Positions 9,199 to 17,015 of a stretch of DNA of 64,000 nucleotides are shown here, piece by piece (position 1 is the stretch's first letter; the number at the start of each line of letters is the position of its first letter). The notes beneath the pieces are model-generated. The model was not told where the DNA came from. It worked only from the letters and a program-made list of their open reading frames with translations, and did no database searches. This DNA is from Oscillospiraceae bacterium (GTDB lineage Bacteria; Bacillota; Clostridia; Oscillospirales; Acutalibacteraceae), in contig SVOC01000007.1 in assembly GCA_015066625.1 (NCBI GenBank), positions 49,304 through 113,303 on the forward strand, in the 5' to 3' direction. A program made the position numbers and the translations under genes.

Positions 9199-10521
9199 AT
9201 GGAATCTCTCAAAGAGATGTGGGCTCTCGTGTGTGAAGAGCTCAGAGCATCATGCGGCGATGTTATTTACTCAAGCTGGTTCAAGCCCCTTGAAATTATC
9301 AGCTTTGACGGTGCGAAAGCAGAAATCGGGGCAAGTGAATTTGTAAAAAGAATTATCGACCAGAGATTTTCGGACGATATTGCACAGGCGTTCAAAAAGG
9401 TTATGGGCTTTGATGTAGAAATCATCATTGTGGATACAAATGCTGTTGCAAAGGCCCAGGCTGCTGCAGCTCAGGCGGCGGCAAATGCAGGCGGTTCATC
9501 ACTGAGCATTGAAAAGAACACATTCGAAACCTTCGTTGTAGGTTCATCAAACAAATTTGCCCACGCAGCGGCTCAGGCGGTTGCGGCAACTCCCGGTGCG
9601 GCATACAACCCCCTTTTCATATACGGCAATTCGGGTCTGGGCAAAACTCACCTTCTCTGTGCCATCGGCAACGAAATAAAAAGCAAAAATCCCAAAGCTG
9701 ATATCATTTTCACCCGCGGTGAAGATTTTGTAAGCCTTATTGTTGACGGCATCAAGGAAAAGTCAATGAAGGAAATTCATAAGAAGTACAGAAACTGCGA
9801 TGTTCTCATCGTTGACGATATTCAGTTTATCGCAGGCAAAGAGTCAACTCAGGAAGAATTTTTCCATACATTTAATACTCTTACTCAGGACGGCAAGCAG
9901 ATTGTTCTTGCTTCCGACCGTGCACCCAAGGATATCGAAATTCTTGACGAAAGACTCCGTAACCGTTTTGAGTGGGGACTTCTTGCAGATATCCAGCCCC
10001 CCGATACCGAAACAAGAATGGCGATTATCCAGCGTAAGGCAGACACCCTCGGTCTTGAACTTCCTCCCGATGTTGTTCAGTTCATTGCCGATAAAATCAA
10101 ATCAAACATCCGTCAGCTTGAAGGTGCGGTTAAGAAAATCAATGCACTTGTCAACATCGAAGGTGCTTCAATCAACATTGCAATGGCACAGAATGCTATC
10201 CGTGATATTATGACCGACAGCAGACCTGTTTCGTCCATTGTAAGCAGTATCATTTCAGAGACCTCACGCACCTTCGGAGTTCCTCAGATGGATATAATTT
10301 CCAAAAAGAAGGATGCCAAAACCGCAAGAGCAAGACAGGTTGCAATTTACATAGTCAGAGAAATCACCGACCTCACACAGAAGGAAATCAGCGAATTCTT
10401 CGGCGGCAGAGACAGAACAACAATTCTTTATTCGGTCGAAACCGTTGCAAAGGATGCGGCAAACGATTCCTCACTCAAAAAGACTATCGAAAAAATCATC
10501 AAGAATGTGCAGGAACAGTAA
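9199..10521 (+). CDS. dnaA: Chromosomal replication initiator protein DnaA
   Basis: NPLFIYGNSGLGKTHLLCAIGNEI, VDDIQFIAGKESTQEEFFHTFN, C-terminal GGRDRTTILYSVE. Confidence 0.97.
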   Translation: MESLKEMWALVCEELRASCGDVIYSSWFKPLEIISFDGAKAEIGASEFVKRIIDQRFSDDIAQAFKKVMGFDVEIIIVDTNAVAKAQAAAAQAAANAGGSSLSIEKNTFETFVVGSSNKFAHAAAQAVAATPGAAYNPLFIYGNSGLGKTHLLCAIGNEIKSKNPKADIIFTRGEDFVSLIVDGIKEKSMKEIHKKYRNCDVLIVDDIQFIAGKESTQEEFFHTFNTLTQDGKQIVLASDRAPKDIEILDERLRNRFEWGLLADIQPPDTETRMAIIQRKADTLGLELPPDVVQFIADKIKSNIRQLEGAVKKINALVNIEGASINIAMAQNAIRDIMTDSRPVSSIVSSIISETSRTFGVPQMDIISKKKDAKTARARQVAIYIVREITDLTQKEISEFFGGRDRTTILYSVETVAKDAANDSSLKKTIEKIIKNVQEQ

Positions 10522-10555
10522 ATTACGCAATACATTAGATATATAGAGGTACGCT

Positions 10556-11479
10556 ATGGGACTTTTCAAAAGAATCAACAGAGGTCTGAAAAAGACCCGT
10601 GACAGCATGAGCGGCGCAATCAATGCGGCTCTCTACGGCAAAAACGAAATAGACGACGATTTTTACGAGGAGCTTGAAGAAATTCTCGTTATGGCAGATG
10701 TTGGCGTAACCACCGCCGCCGAAATCGTTGACAGACTCAAAGACTCCGTATTTAAAAAGAATCTCCGCAAAGCCAAGGATGTGAAGGAAGAAATCCGCAA
10801 TATCTGTGCAGACCTTCTCAGCGGCGGCGAGGAGCTTGATATGATAACCGTACCCTCGGTTATCCTTGTTATCGGCGTAAACGGCGTAGGCAAAACAACA
10901 TCAATCGGCAAAATGGCGGCGATGTTCAAGGAAGAAGGCAAAAAGGTTATCCTGGGTGCCGCAGATACTTTCAGAGCCGCAGCTATTGACCAGCTTGAAA
11001 TCTGGGCTGACCGTGCAGGCGTTGATATCGTCAAGCACAAGGAAGGTGCAGACCCTGCCGCAGTTGTTTTTGATACAATTTCCGCAGGCAAGGCAAGAAA
11101 TGCGGATATCATCATCTGTGACACCGCAGGCAGACTCCACAATAAGAAAAACCTTATGGAAGAGCTTGCCAAGATTTACAGAGTAATTGACCGTCAGCTC
11201 CCCTATGCAGACCGTGAAATTCTGCTTGTGCTTGATGCAACAACCGGTCAGAATGCAGTCAATCAGGCAAAAGAATTCAAGGATGTTGCCGAAATTACGG
11301 GTATCATCCTCACAAAGCTTGACGGCACCGCAAAGGGCGGCGTTGTGCTTGCAATCAAAAACGACCTTAAAGTACCCGTCAAGTTTATCGGCGTAGGCGA
11401 AGGCATTGATGACCTGAGACCCTTTAATCCTGCAGCTTTTGCAGAAGGTCTGTTTGAAGAAGACAAAGACGAGGAATAA
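10556..11479 (+). CDS. ftsY: Signal recognition particle receptor FtsY
   Basis: GVNGVGKTTSIGKMA, AADTFRAAAIDQLEIWADR, DTAGRLHNKKNLMEEL, TKLDGTAKGG. Confidence 0.96.
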   Translation: MGLFKRINRGLKKTRDSMSGAINAALYGKNEIDDDFYEELEEILVMADVGVTTAAEIVDRLKDSVFKKNLRKAKDVKEEIRNICADLLSGGEELDMITVPSVILVIGVNGVGKTTSIGKMAAMFKEEGKKVILGAADTFRAAAIDQLEIWADRAGVDIVKHKEGADPAAVVFDTISAGKARNADIIICDTAGRLHNKKNLMEELAKIYRVIDRQLPYADREILLVLDATTGQNAVNQAKEFKDVAEITGIILTKLDGTAKGGVVLAIKNDLKVPVKFIGVGEGIDDLRPFNPAAFAEGLFEEDKDEE

Positions 11480-11484
11480 TATAT

Positions 11485-12084
11485 ATGGATTACATTATTG
11501 CTACACACAATATGAAAAAGAGGGACGAAATGCAGCGCATTCTTGCTCCTCTCGGCATAAGAGTGCTTCTTGCTGAAGAGGCAGGCATTGAGCTTACCGA
11601 CGCTGAGGAAACAGGCACGACTTTTGAGGAAAACGCATTTATCAAGGCGGAAAGCGGATGCAGAGAAAGCGGTATGCCCTGCATTGCCGACGATTCGGGT
11701 CTTGCCGTTGATTATCTTGACGGTGCACCCGGTGTTTACTCTGCAAGGTATGCAGGTGAGCACGGCAACGATGAAGCCAACAACGAAAAGCTTCTCAAAG
11801 CCCTCGAAGGTGTTGATCCCGCCGAAAGAGGTGCCGCTTATGTCAGCGTTGCCTGCTGTGTATATCCCGACGGCAGAAAGCTTATCGCAAGAGGCGAATG
11901 CAGAGGCACCATCGGTTACGAAGAAATCGGTAACGGCGGTTTCGGCTATGACCCCCTTTTCCTTCCCGTTGAATACGGCGGAGAAAAGACTATGGCACAG
12001 CTTACCGCAGACGAAAAAGATGCAATCAGCCACAGAGGTAAATCCGTGCGTATGCTTGCAAAGCAGATTGAGGAGGACAACTGA
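11485..12084 (+). CDS. rdgB: XTP/dITP diphosphatase (RdgB/HAM1 family)
   Basis: IATHNMKKRDEM, ADDSGLAVDYLDGAPGVYSARYAG, GYDPLFLP, SHRGKSV. Confidence 0.93.
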   Translation: MDYIIATHNMKKRDEMQRILAPLGIRVLLAEEAGIELTDAEETGTTFEENAFIKAESGCRESGMPCIADDSGLAVDYLDGAPGVYSARYAGEHGNDEANNEKLLKALEGVDPAERGAAYVSVACCVYPDGRKLIARGECRGTIGYEEIGNGGFGYDPLFLPVEYGGEKTMAQLTADEKDAISHRGKSVRMLAKQIEEDN

Positions 12085-12518
12085 TGACCGGTAAGGAAAG
12101 AGCCCAGCTCAGAGCACAGGCAAACGGTCTTGAACCCCTTTTCCAGATTGGTAAGGGCGGCATTTCCGATGCACTTGTTGCCCAGACTGCCGATGCACTG
12201 AGAAAAAGAGAACTTATAAAGCTTAAAGTGCTGCTTGAAAGTGCACCCGAAAGCCCCAGAGAATTTGCCGATAAGCTTGCAGAGGCAACAGGCAGTGAGG
12301 TTATTCAGGTTATCGGCGGCAGTATAGTTTTCTATAAGGAAAACCCCGATAAAGATAAGGAAGAAACCAAAAAGAAGCCCGCAAAAAAAGGCAAGCCTCT
12401 CTCAAAGGTAAAGGCAAAAAGAGCACTTGCCGCCAAGCGTGAGGCTGAGGAAAAGAAAAGAAAAAAAGATTTTTACGCCAAAAAACGTGTTTACGGCAGC
12501 AAAAACAGCACAAAATAA
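12084..12518 (+). CDS. yhbY: YhbY-like CRM-domain RNA-binding protein with Lys-rich tail
   Basis: KERAQLRAQANGLEPLFQIGKGGISDALVAQTADALRKRELIKLKVL. Confidence 0.85.
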   Translation: MTGKERAQLRAQANGLEPLFQIGKGGISDALVAQTADALRKRELIKLKVLLESAPESPREFADKLAEATGSEVIQVIGGSIVFYKENPDKDKEETKKKPAKKGKPLSKVKAKRALAAKREAEEKKRKKDFYAKKRVYGSKNSTK

Positions 12519-12596
12519 TGTGTAGGCATCCTTTCGGTGACCGTAAATCTTTGATTTTCTGAAATTTTTTGATTTCTTTGCAACAAAACTGGGATA

Positions 12597-12626
12597 TTGA
12601 CACACTTATTTAATGTGTGGTATAAT
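12597..12626 (+). promoter_or_regulatory. Sigma-A-type promoter of smpB
   Basis: TTGACA-N18-TATAAT. Confidence 0.7.
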
Positions 12627-12650
12627 CCCAATCCGTGAAAGGTACAAAAA

Positions 12651-13118
12651 ATGGAAAAAAACAGCGGCATTAAAATTATTGCCCAGAACAAAAAAGCATA
12701 TCACGACTATTTTGTGCTTGAAAAACTGGAAGCAGGCATTGAACTTTTCGGCACGGAGGTTAAATCCATACGTCAGGGTAAAATCAACCTGAAAGATTCC
12801 TGGTGCTTCGTGAAGGACGGCGAAATGTTTGTCAACGGTATGCACATCAGCCCTTATGAACACGGCAACATCTTCAACCGTGACCCACTGAGGACAAAAC
12901 GTCTTCTGCTTCACAAGAAAGAAATCAGAAGATTTTACGCTCAGGTTAAGCAGGAGGGTCTTGCAATCGTGCCCCTCAGCGTTTACTTCTCCAAAGGCAG
13001 AGCAAAGGTGGAAATCGGTCTTTGCAAAGGTAAAAAACTCTATGATAAACGAGAAGTTGCGGCGAAGAAAGATGCTCAGCGAAACATCGCCAAGGCGATG
13101 TCAATTCGCAATTCGTAA
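12651..13118 (+). CDS. smpB: SsrA-binding protein SmpB
   Basis: IAQNKKAYHDYFVLEKLEAGIELFGTEVKSIRQGKINLKDSW, GLCKGKKLYDKREVAAKKDAQRNIAKAM. Confidence 0.95.
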   Translation: MEKNSGIKIIAQNKKAYHDYFVLEKLEAGIELFGTEVKSIRQGKINLKDSWCFVKDGEMFVNGMHISPYEHGNIFNRDPLRTKRLLLHKKEIRRFYAQVKQEGLAIVPLSVYFSKGRAKVEIGLCKGKKLYDKREVAAKKDAQRNIAKAMSIRNS

Positions 13119-13530
13119 TGCGCAATTCGTAATTATTCAGAGGTGTCTGTGTGATGTCAGAAAAAAATATTATTGTCGAAAAAAGCAAGGCTTTTGCTTT
13201 AAGAACAATAAACCTATACAGATATCTGACTGAAAATCATAAGATTTACCCCATTGCAGTTCAGGTTTTGAGAAGCGGTACGAGTATCGGTGCAAATGTA
13301 CGTGAAGCCATACGTGCCCAAAGTAAACCTGATTTCTATGCAAAAATGAATATTGCTCTCAAAGAAAGCAGTGAGACCGAATATTGGTTTGAACTTCTTT
13401 ATGAAAGCAATTATATAAATCAGGAACAATTCAACAGCATTCACTGCGATTGCCGTGAACTCATAAAAATCCTGATGTCCATAACAAAAACTCAGAATAA
13501 TCCGTAATTACGCATTACGAATTGCGAATT
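13103..13530. mobile_element. Putative small cassette bounded by perfect 20-bp inverted repeats and carrying an S23/four-helix-bundle ORF
   Basis: AATTCGCAATTCGTAATGCG at 13103-13122 is the exact reverse complement of CGCATTACGAATTGCGAATT at 13511-13530; additional partial ATTCGTAATT repeats alongside. Confidence 0.65.
13154..13507 (+). CDS. Four helix bundle protein, S23 ribosomal protein/IVS-like family
   Basis: VEKSKAFALRTINLYRYL...QVLRSGTSIGANVREAIRAQSKPDFYAKMNIALKESSETEYWFELLYES is the S23/IVS signature. Confidence 0.88.
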   Translation: MSEKNIIVEKSKAFALRTINLYRYLTENHKIYPIAVQVLRSGTSIGANVREAIRAQSKPDFYAKMNIALKESSETEYWFELLYESNYINQEQFNSIHCDCRELIKILMSITKTQNNP

Positions 13531-13546
13531 ACGAATTAATATATAC

Positions 13547-13895
13547 GGGGATGAAAGGATTTCGACGGGGAATCTGAGCCCGGATAAGCGAGTAGCGGGG
13601 CGGGACCGCTATAAAATCCGTAAAATTCAAATTTAAACGACAACAATAAAGTTGCTCTTGCTGCTTAACTAAGCAGCCGTCTCTGTGCGGAGGACTGCGG
13701 CCGCACAAGAGGCGTCGATCAGCAGTGAACGTGAACGGGTAACGGCCGGTAGCCCGTCACGGATAATCGGTCTACCAAGCTCCCCAGCCTGTCCGCCGGC
13801 GTGGGAGTAAGGGAATGTGAAAAGACGGAATACACTCGTAGAAAGTCCCTGCAAGGGTTTTTCGGACGCGGTTTCGATTACCGCCATCTCCACCA
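13547..13895 (+). ncRNA. ssrA: Transfer-messenger RNA (tmRNA, one-piece)
   Basis: 5' GGGGATG pairs with 3' CATCTCC ahead of encoded ACCA; GATTTCGACGGGG near the 5' end; tag frame AAC GAC AAC AAT AAA GTT GCT CTT GCT GCT TAA = NDNNKVALAA*; GTTTCGATTACCGCCATCTCCACCA 3' T-arm/acceptor. Confidence 0.95.
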
Positions 13896-13940
13896 TTCAA
13901 AAATAATTTTTCGGAATAAATAAAACAGGAGGAAAGAAAG

Positions 13941-15002
13941 ATGAAAAAATCAGCAAATCTCGCAGTAATCGCAGTTGCGGTTGTGGCAATATGCGTTGCC
14001 GCCATTGCAGGTGTGCTTGTTTTCAAGGCAAACAACGGCCCTGCCGTAGAGCCTGACAGCACATTCGATTCAACAGAATACGCTTACGCTCCCGTTGAGC
14101 CCACCACCGAGCCTTCAACATTCCAGGCAATCATTGACCTGACAACTCAGGTTCTTACAGACACTTATGTGCCTTCAACACAAAAGCCTGCCGAAAAGCC
14201 CACTCAGGCTGAAAGCACAACAAAGAAGCCCGCTGAATCAACAACAAAAACCGAGGAAACAACAGCACCCCAGAAGGGCGAGCTTGACCCCGACGAAATG
14301 GAACATTCAAGCGGCACAAAGCGTCCCGTTACTGCAAGCAAAAACCTGCCCAAGGATATGAGCCTTGCCGGTCTTTACGGTTCGGGTTATGACGTTATCG
14401 GTCTTAAGCCCTACATATTCAACGATGATAAAGACCCCAACTGCATGCAGAGACACTTCGGCTATAACCCCGGTTATGATGCGGGCGCAAGCCTTATCGA
14501 CTTCACAATCGAAACTACAAGAATTGATTTCAAATACGAAAACAAGCCTTACAGAATTCAGCTCTGGAAGGGTCAGTATATTTCCGGTGATATCGGTACC
14601 GTAGGCGGTGAAATCGGTCTTTACACCAGAACTCCCGGTAAGATTTACCTTATTCCCGAGCATTACGACTGTGCTGCGGAAGAAGATTGGCTTAAAATGG
14701 AAATGACTATTTTCTGGAATGAGTTTGACGACGGCAGATATCTGCCTCAGCTTACCAGAAACTATGATGATTTCTGGTGGCCCACAGGATTTGTTGACGG
14801 TCAGCTCAAAAACAGATTTGACTCCAACGACCTTCAGCTTCTCGGCAGAATCACTTTTGAAAGCGAAGAGCAGGCACAGCTTTTTGCAGAGGCTCTCGGC
14901 AAGAAGGGATTCACCAAAGTTTCGACCTTCAATCCCACAGTTGCAGATACCTATAAGATTTACGGCAAAGATGTTATTTTCATCTGGCAGTACATCAGAT
15001 AA
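13941..15002 (+). CDS. Membrane-anchored/secreted protein with Thr/Pro-rich linker and DUF4474-like domain (paralog 1)
   Basis: N-terminal hydrophobic segment; TTEPSTFQAI...TTKKPAESTTKTEETT linker; FGYNPGYDAGA...RIQLWKGQYISGDIGTVGGEIGLYTR...DFWWPTGFVDGQL. Confidence 0.75.
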   Translation: MKKSANLAVIAVAVVAICVAAIAGVLVFKANNGPAVEPDSTFDSTEYAYAPVEPTTEPSTFQAIIDLTTQVLTDTYVPSTQKPAEKPTQAESTTKKPAESTTKTEETTAPQKGELDPDEMEHSSGTKRPVTASKNLPKDMSLAGLYGSGYDVIGLKPYIFNDDKDPNCMQRHFGYNPGYDAGASLIDFTIETTRIDFKYENKPYRIQLWKGQYISGDIGTVGGEIGLYTRTPGKIYLIPEHYDCAAEEDWLKMEMTIFWNEFDDGRYLPQLTRNYDDFWWPTGFVDGQLKNRFDSNDLQLLGRITFESEEQAQLFAEALGKKGFTKVSTFNPTVADTYKIYGKDVIFIWQYIR

Positions 15003-15074
15003 CCAAGGATATTTACTCCGTATGAGGAGTTAAAATATACAAAATATCAGCGGAAATCCGCAGGAGGAAAAAAC

Positions 15075-16154
15075 ATGGGTAAGAAAAAAATTCTCATCCT
15101 CGCCATCTGCGCCGCAGTTGTAATTGCAGGCTCCGTAGCAGCCGTTGCAATTCTCAGAGGCGGTCCCGGCAAAGCAGGCGACGAAACAACAACCTCATCA
15201 ACAGCTCCTCAGACCGAATACGATTATAACAACTATAATCCCGGTGTTTACGAGCCCGTTGATACATCCGACACATCGGATGACAACATTCTCACAACAT
15301 TCCAGCAGATTCTTGACGTAACAAAGGATGCCGCAAGCAAAAAACCCACCAAGGCAAACTCCAACAAGAATCCCACCAAGGCGAATTCCAACAACAAAAA
15401 GCCCGCCAACACCACTACAACCAAGAAGACAGGCACTGTTTCATACCCCGGTGATGACAAGCTCGTTGACCAGGTTATCGGTCCCGACGGTGATGAGTTC
15501 CTCGGTTACAGATACGATGCCGCAGGCGACTTCTACTACACCGACGATAAGGACTGCTGGCAGTCAAACGCAGGCTTCAACGAAGTTTACGACATTATGA
15601 CACCTGTGACCGCTATGTATATCGACGTTCTTCGTATCCGCTTTACATACGGTGACAAAGACTGGATGATTCAGCTCTGGAAGGGTCAGTACGGCTTCCT
15701 TCTTGTAGGTGCCGAAATCGGTGTTTACACCACAGATGCAGGTACATATGACGGCGAAATCGGCGATGTTAACCACTATGACTGTGCCGATAAGGAAGAT
15801 TGGCTTAAAATGGAAATGACCTGTTACTGGAAAGAAAACAACCAGGGCTCATATAAGAAGGCATTCCACAGAGAATACACCGAATATTGGTGGGCAACAG
15901 GCTTCGTTAAGGGTCAGCTTAACAAGTATACAGCTCCCAGAACAGAACTTAAGATGAAGGCAAGAATCACCTTCAAGTCAGAAAAAATGGCTGACCTCTT
16001 CACAATGGGTCTCAGACAGTCAGGCTTTGCACGTGCACTCGGCTCAAATCAGCTTGCCGACGACTCATTCTATCAGAGCGGTGCAGACGTATGGTTCCTC
16101 TGGCTCACCAAGAACCACGAATGCTTCCCCGGTTATGAAGGAAAAAATTCATAA
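15075..16154 (+). CDS. Membrane-anchored/secreted protein with Thr/Asn/Lys-rich linker and DUF4474-like domain (paralog 2)
   Basis: CWQSNAGFNEVYDIMTPVTAMYIDVLRIRFTYGDKDWMIQLWKGQYGFLLVGAEIGVYTT...EYWWATGFVKGQL. Confidence 0.78.
   Translation: MGKKKILILAICAAVVIAGSVAAVAILRGGPGKAGDETTTSSTAPQTEYDYNNYNPGVYEPVDTSDTSDDNILTTFQQILDVTKDAASKKPTKANSNKNPTKANSNNKKPANTTTTKKTGTVSYPGDDKLVDQVIGPDGDEFLGYRYDAAGDFYYTDDKDCWQSNAGFNEVYDIMTPVTAMYIDVLRIRFTYGDKDWMIQLWKGQYGFLLVGAEIGVYTTDAGTYDGEIGDVNHYDCADKEDWLKMEMTCYWKENNQGSYKKAFHREYTEYWWATGFVKGQLNKYTAPRTELKMKARITFKSEKMADLFTMGLRQSGFARALGSNQLADDSFYQSGADVWFLWLTKNHECFPGYEGKNS
15345..15398 (+). repeat. 27-bp direct tandem repeat, 2 copies, in the linker of paralog 2
   Basis: CCCACCAAGGCAAACTCCAACAAGAAT / CCCACCAAGGCGAATTCCAACAACAAA (PTKANSNKN / PTKANSNNK). 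Confidence 0.85.
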
Positions 16155-16257
16155 ACACATTTAAGTGAATCTGTATTATTTTTAGGTGTTTAGTCAATTT
16201 TGATTAAAATATTTAAAATGCACTTCATTATTTATACACTTTTTGTTCCGAAAAGTG

Positions 16258-16286
16258 TTGACAACATTGCATCAATATGTTATTAT
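16258..16286 (+). promoter_or_regulatory. Sigma-A-type promoter upstream of the 16338 gene
   Basis: TTGACA-N17-TATTAT. Confidence 0.7.
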
Positions 16287-16337
16287 TAGGTAACAATTGT
16301 TGCTCTTGCAATAAAATTTGAAAGGAATGGTTCGAAA

Positions 16338-16787
16338 ATGAAGAAAGTACTTGCAATTGTTCTCGCACTTGTTATGGCTCTTTCAATGAGCGCTATGGCA
16401 TTTGCAGCAGACGCAGCGGCTGACGTAAACGCTATCCTTGATGACATCGTTGATGTAGCAGAAGACAGCGCAACAGCTTGGGACGCAGTTGAAGGCGCTA
16501 TCATCAAGGTTATCGATGCTATCGAAGACAGAACAGCTGATCTTGCAGCAGTTGAAGGCGAAGTTATCAACCTTGAAACAGTTCTCGACGGTATCCCCGG
16601 CGTTGACGGTCTCCTTGATTCACTCAAGTCAACAATCAAGGGTCTCTATGCAGGCGAAGTTGCTACTGTTCCCGAAACAACAGCAACAGAACCCGCTTCA
16701 ACAGGTTCATCAGTAGCCGGTATCGCAGTATTCGCAGCAGTTTCAGTTGCAGCTGCAGCAGCATACGTTTGCACAAAGAAGAACTAA
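16338..16787 (+). CDS. Small secreted/surface-anchored protein with signal peptide and C-terminal PASTG-TM-KK tail
   Basis: MKKVLAIVLALVMALSMSAMAFAAD signal peptide; PASTGSSVAGIAVFAAVSVAAAAAYVCTKKN C-terminus. Confidence 0.75.
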   Translation: MKKVLAIVLALVMALSMSAMAFAADAAADVNAILDDIVDVAEDSATAWDAVEGAIIKVIDAIEDRTADLAAVEGEVINLETVLDGIPGVDGLLDSLKSTIKGLYAGEVATVPETTATEPASTGSSVAGIAVFAAVSVAAAAAYVCTKKN

Positions 16788-16843
16788 TTTAGTTCAACCC
16801 TTTATTTAATTGAATTAGCGCAAGAATTTAATTAAATAGCTTA

Positions 16844-16875
16844 GCGGCATATCTTCGGATATGCCGCTTTTTGTT
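16844..16875 (+). terminator. Intrinsic terminator
   Basis: GCGGCATATC-TTCG-GATATGCCGC followed by TTTTTGTTTT. Confidence 0.92.
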
Positions 16876-17015
16876 TTCGTCAACTCACACAAAAACGCAA
16901 AGTGTTTTTAGTGGAAAATGTTGTCTTTAAAAAGCAAAGTAAAAGTGTTATAATACATATGTAGGTTCTCGTATATTATATGAGAGCCTGTTAAATTCGT
17001 ATAGGAGAAAAAACT

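Noticed and set aside
11263-12033. 256-aa minus-strand ORF antisense to ftsY/rdgB
   Set aside because: Both plus-strand genes have unambiguous family motifs; the antisense frame shows no recognisable domain
13669-13896. 75-aa minus-strand ORF inside the tmRNA gene
   Set aside because: Fully contained in ssrA, whose structure and tag frame are clear
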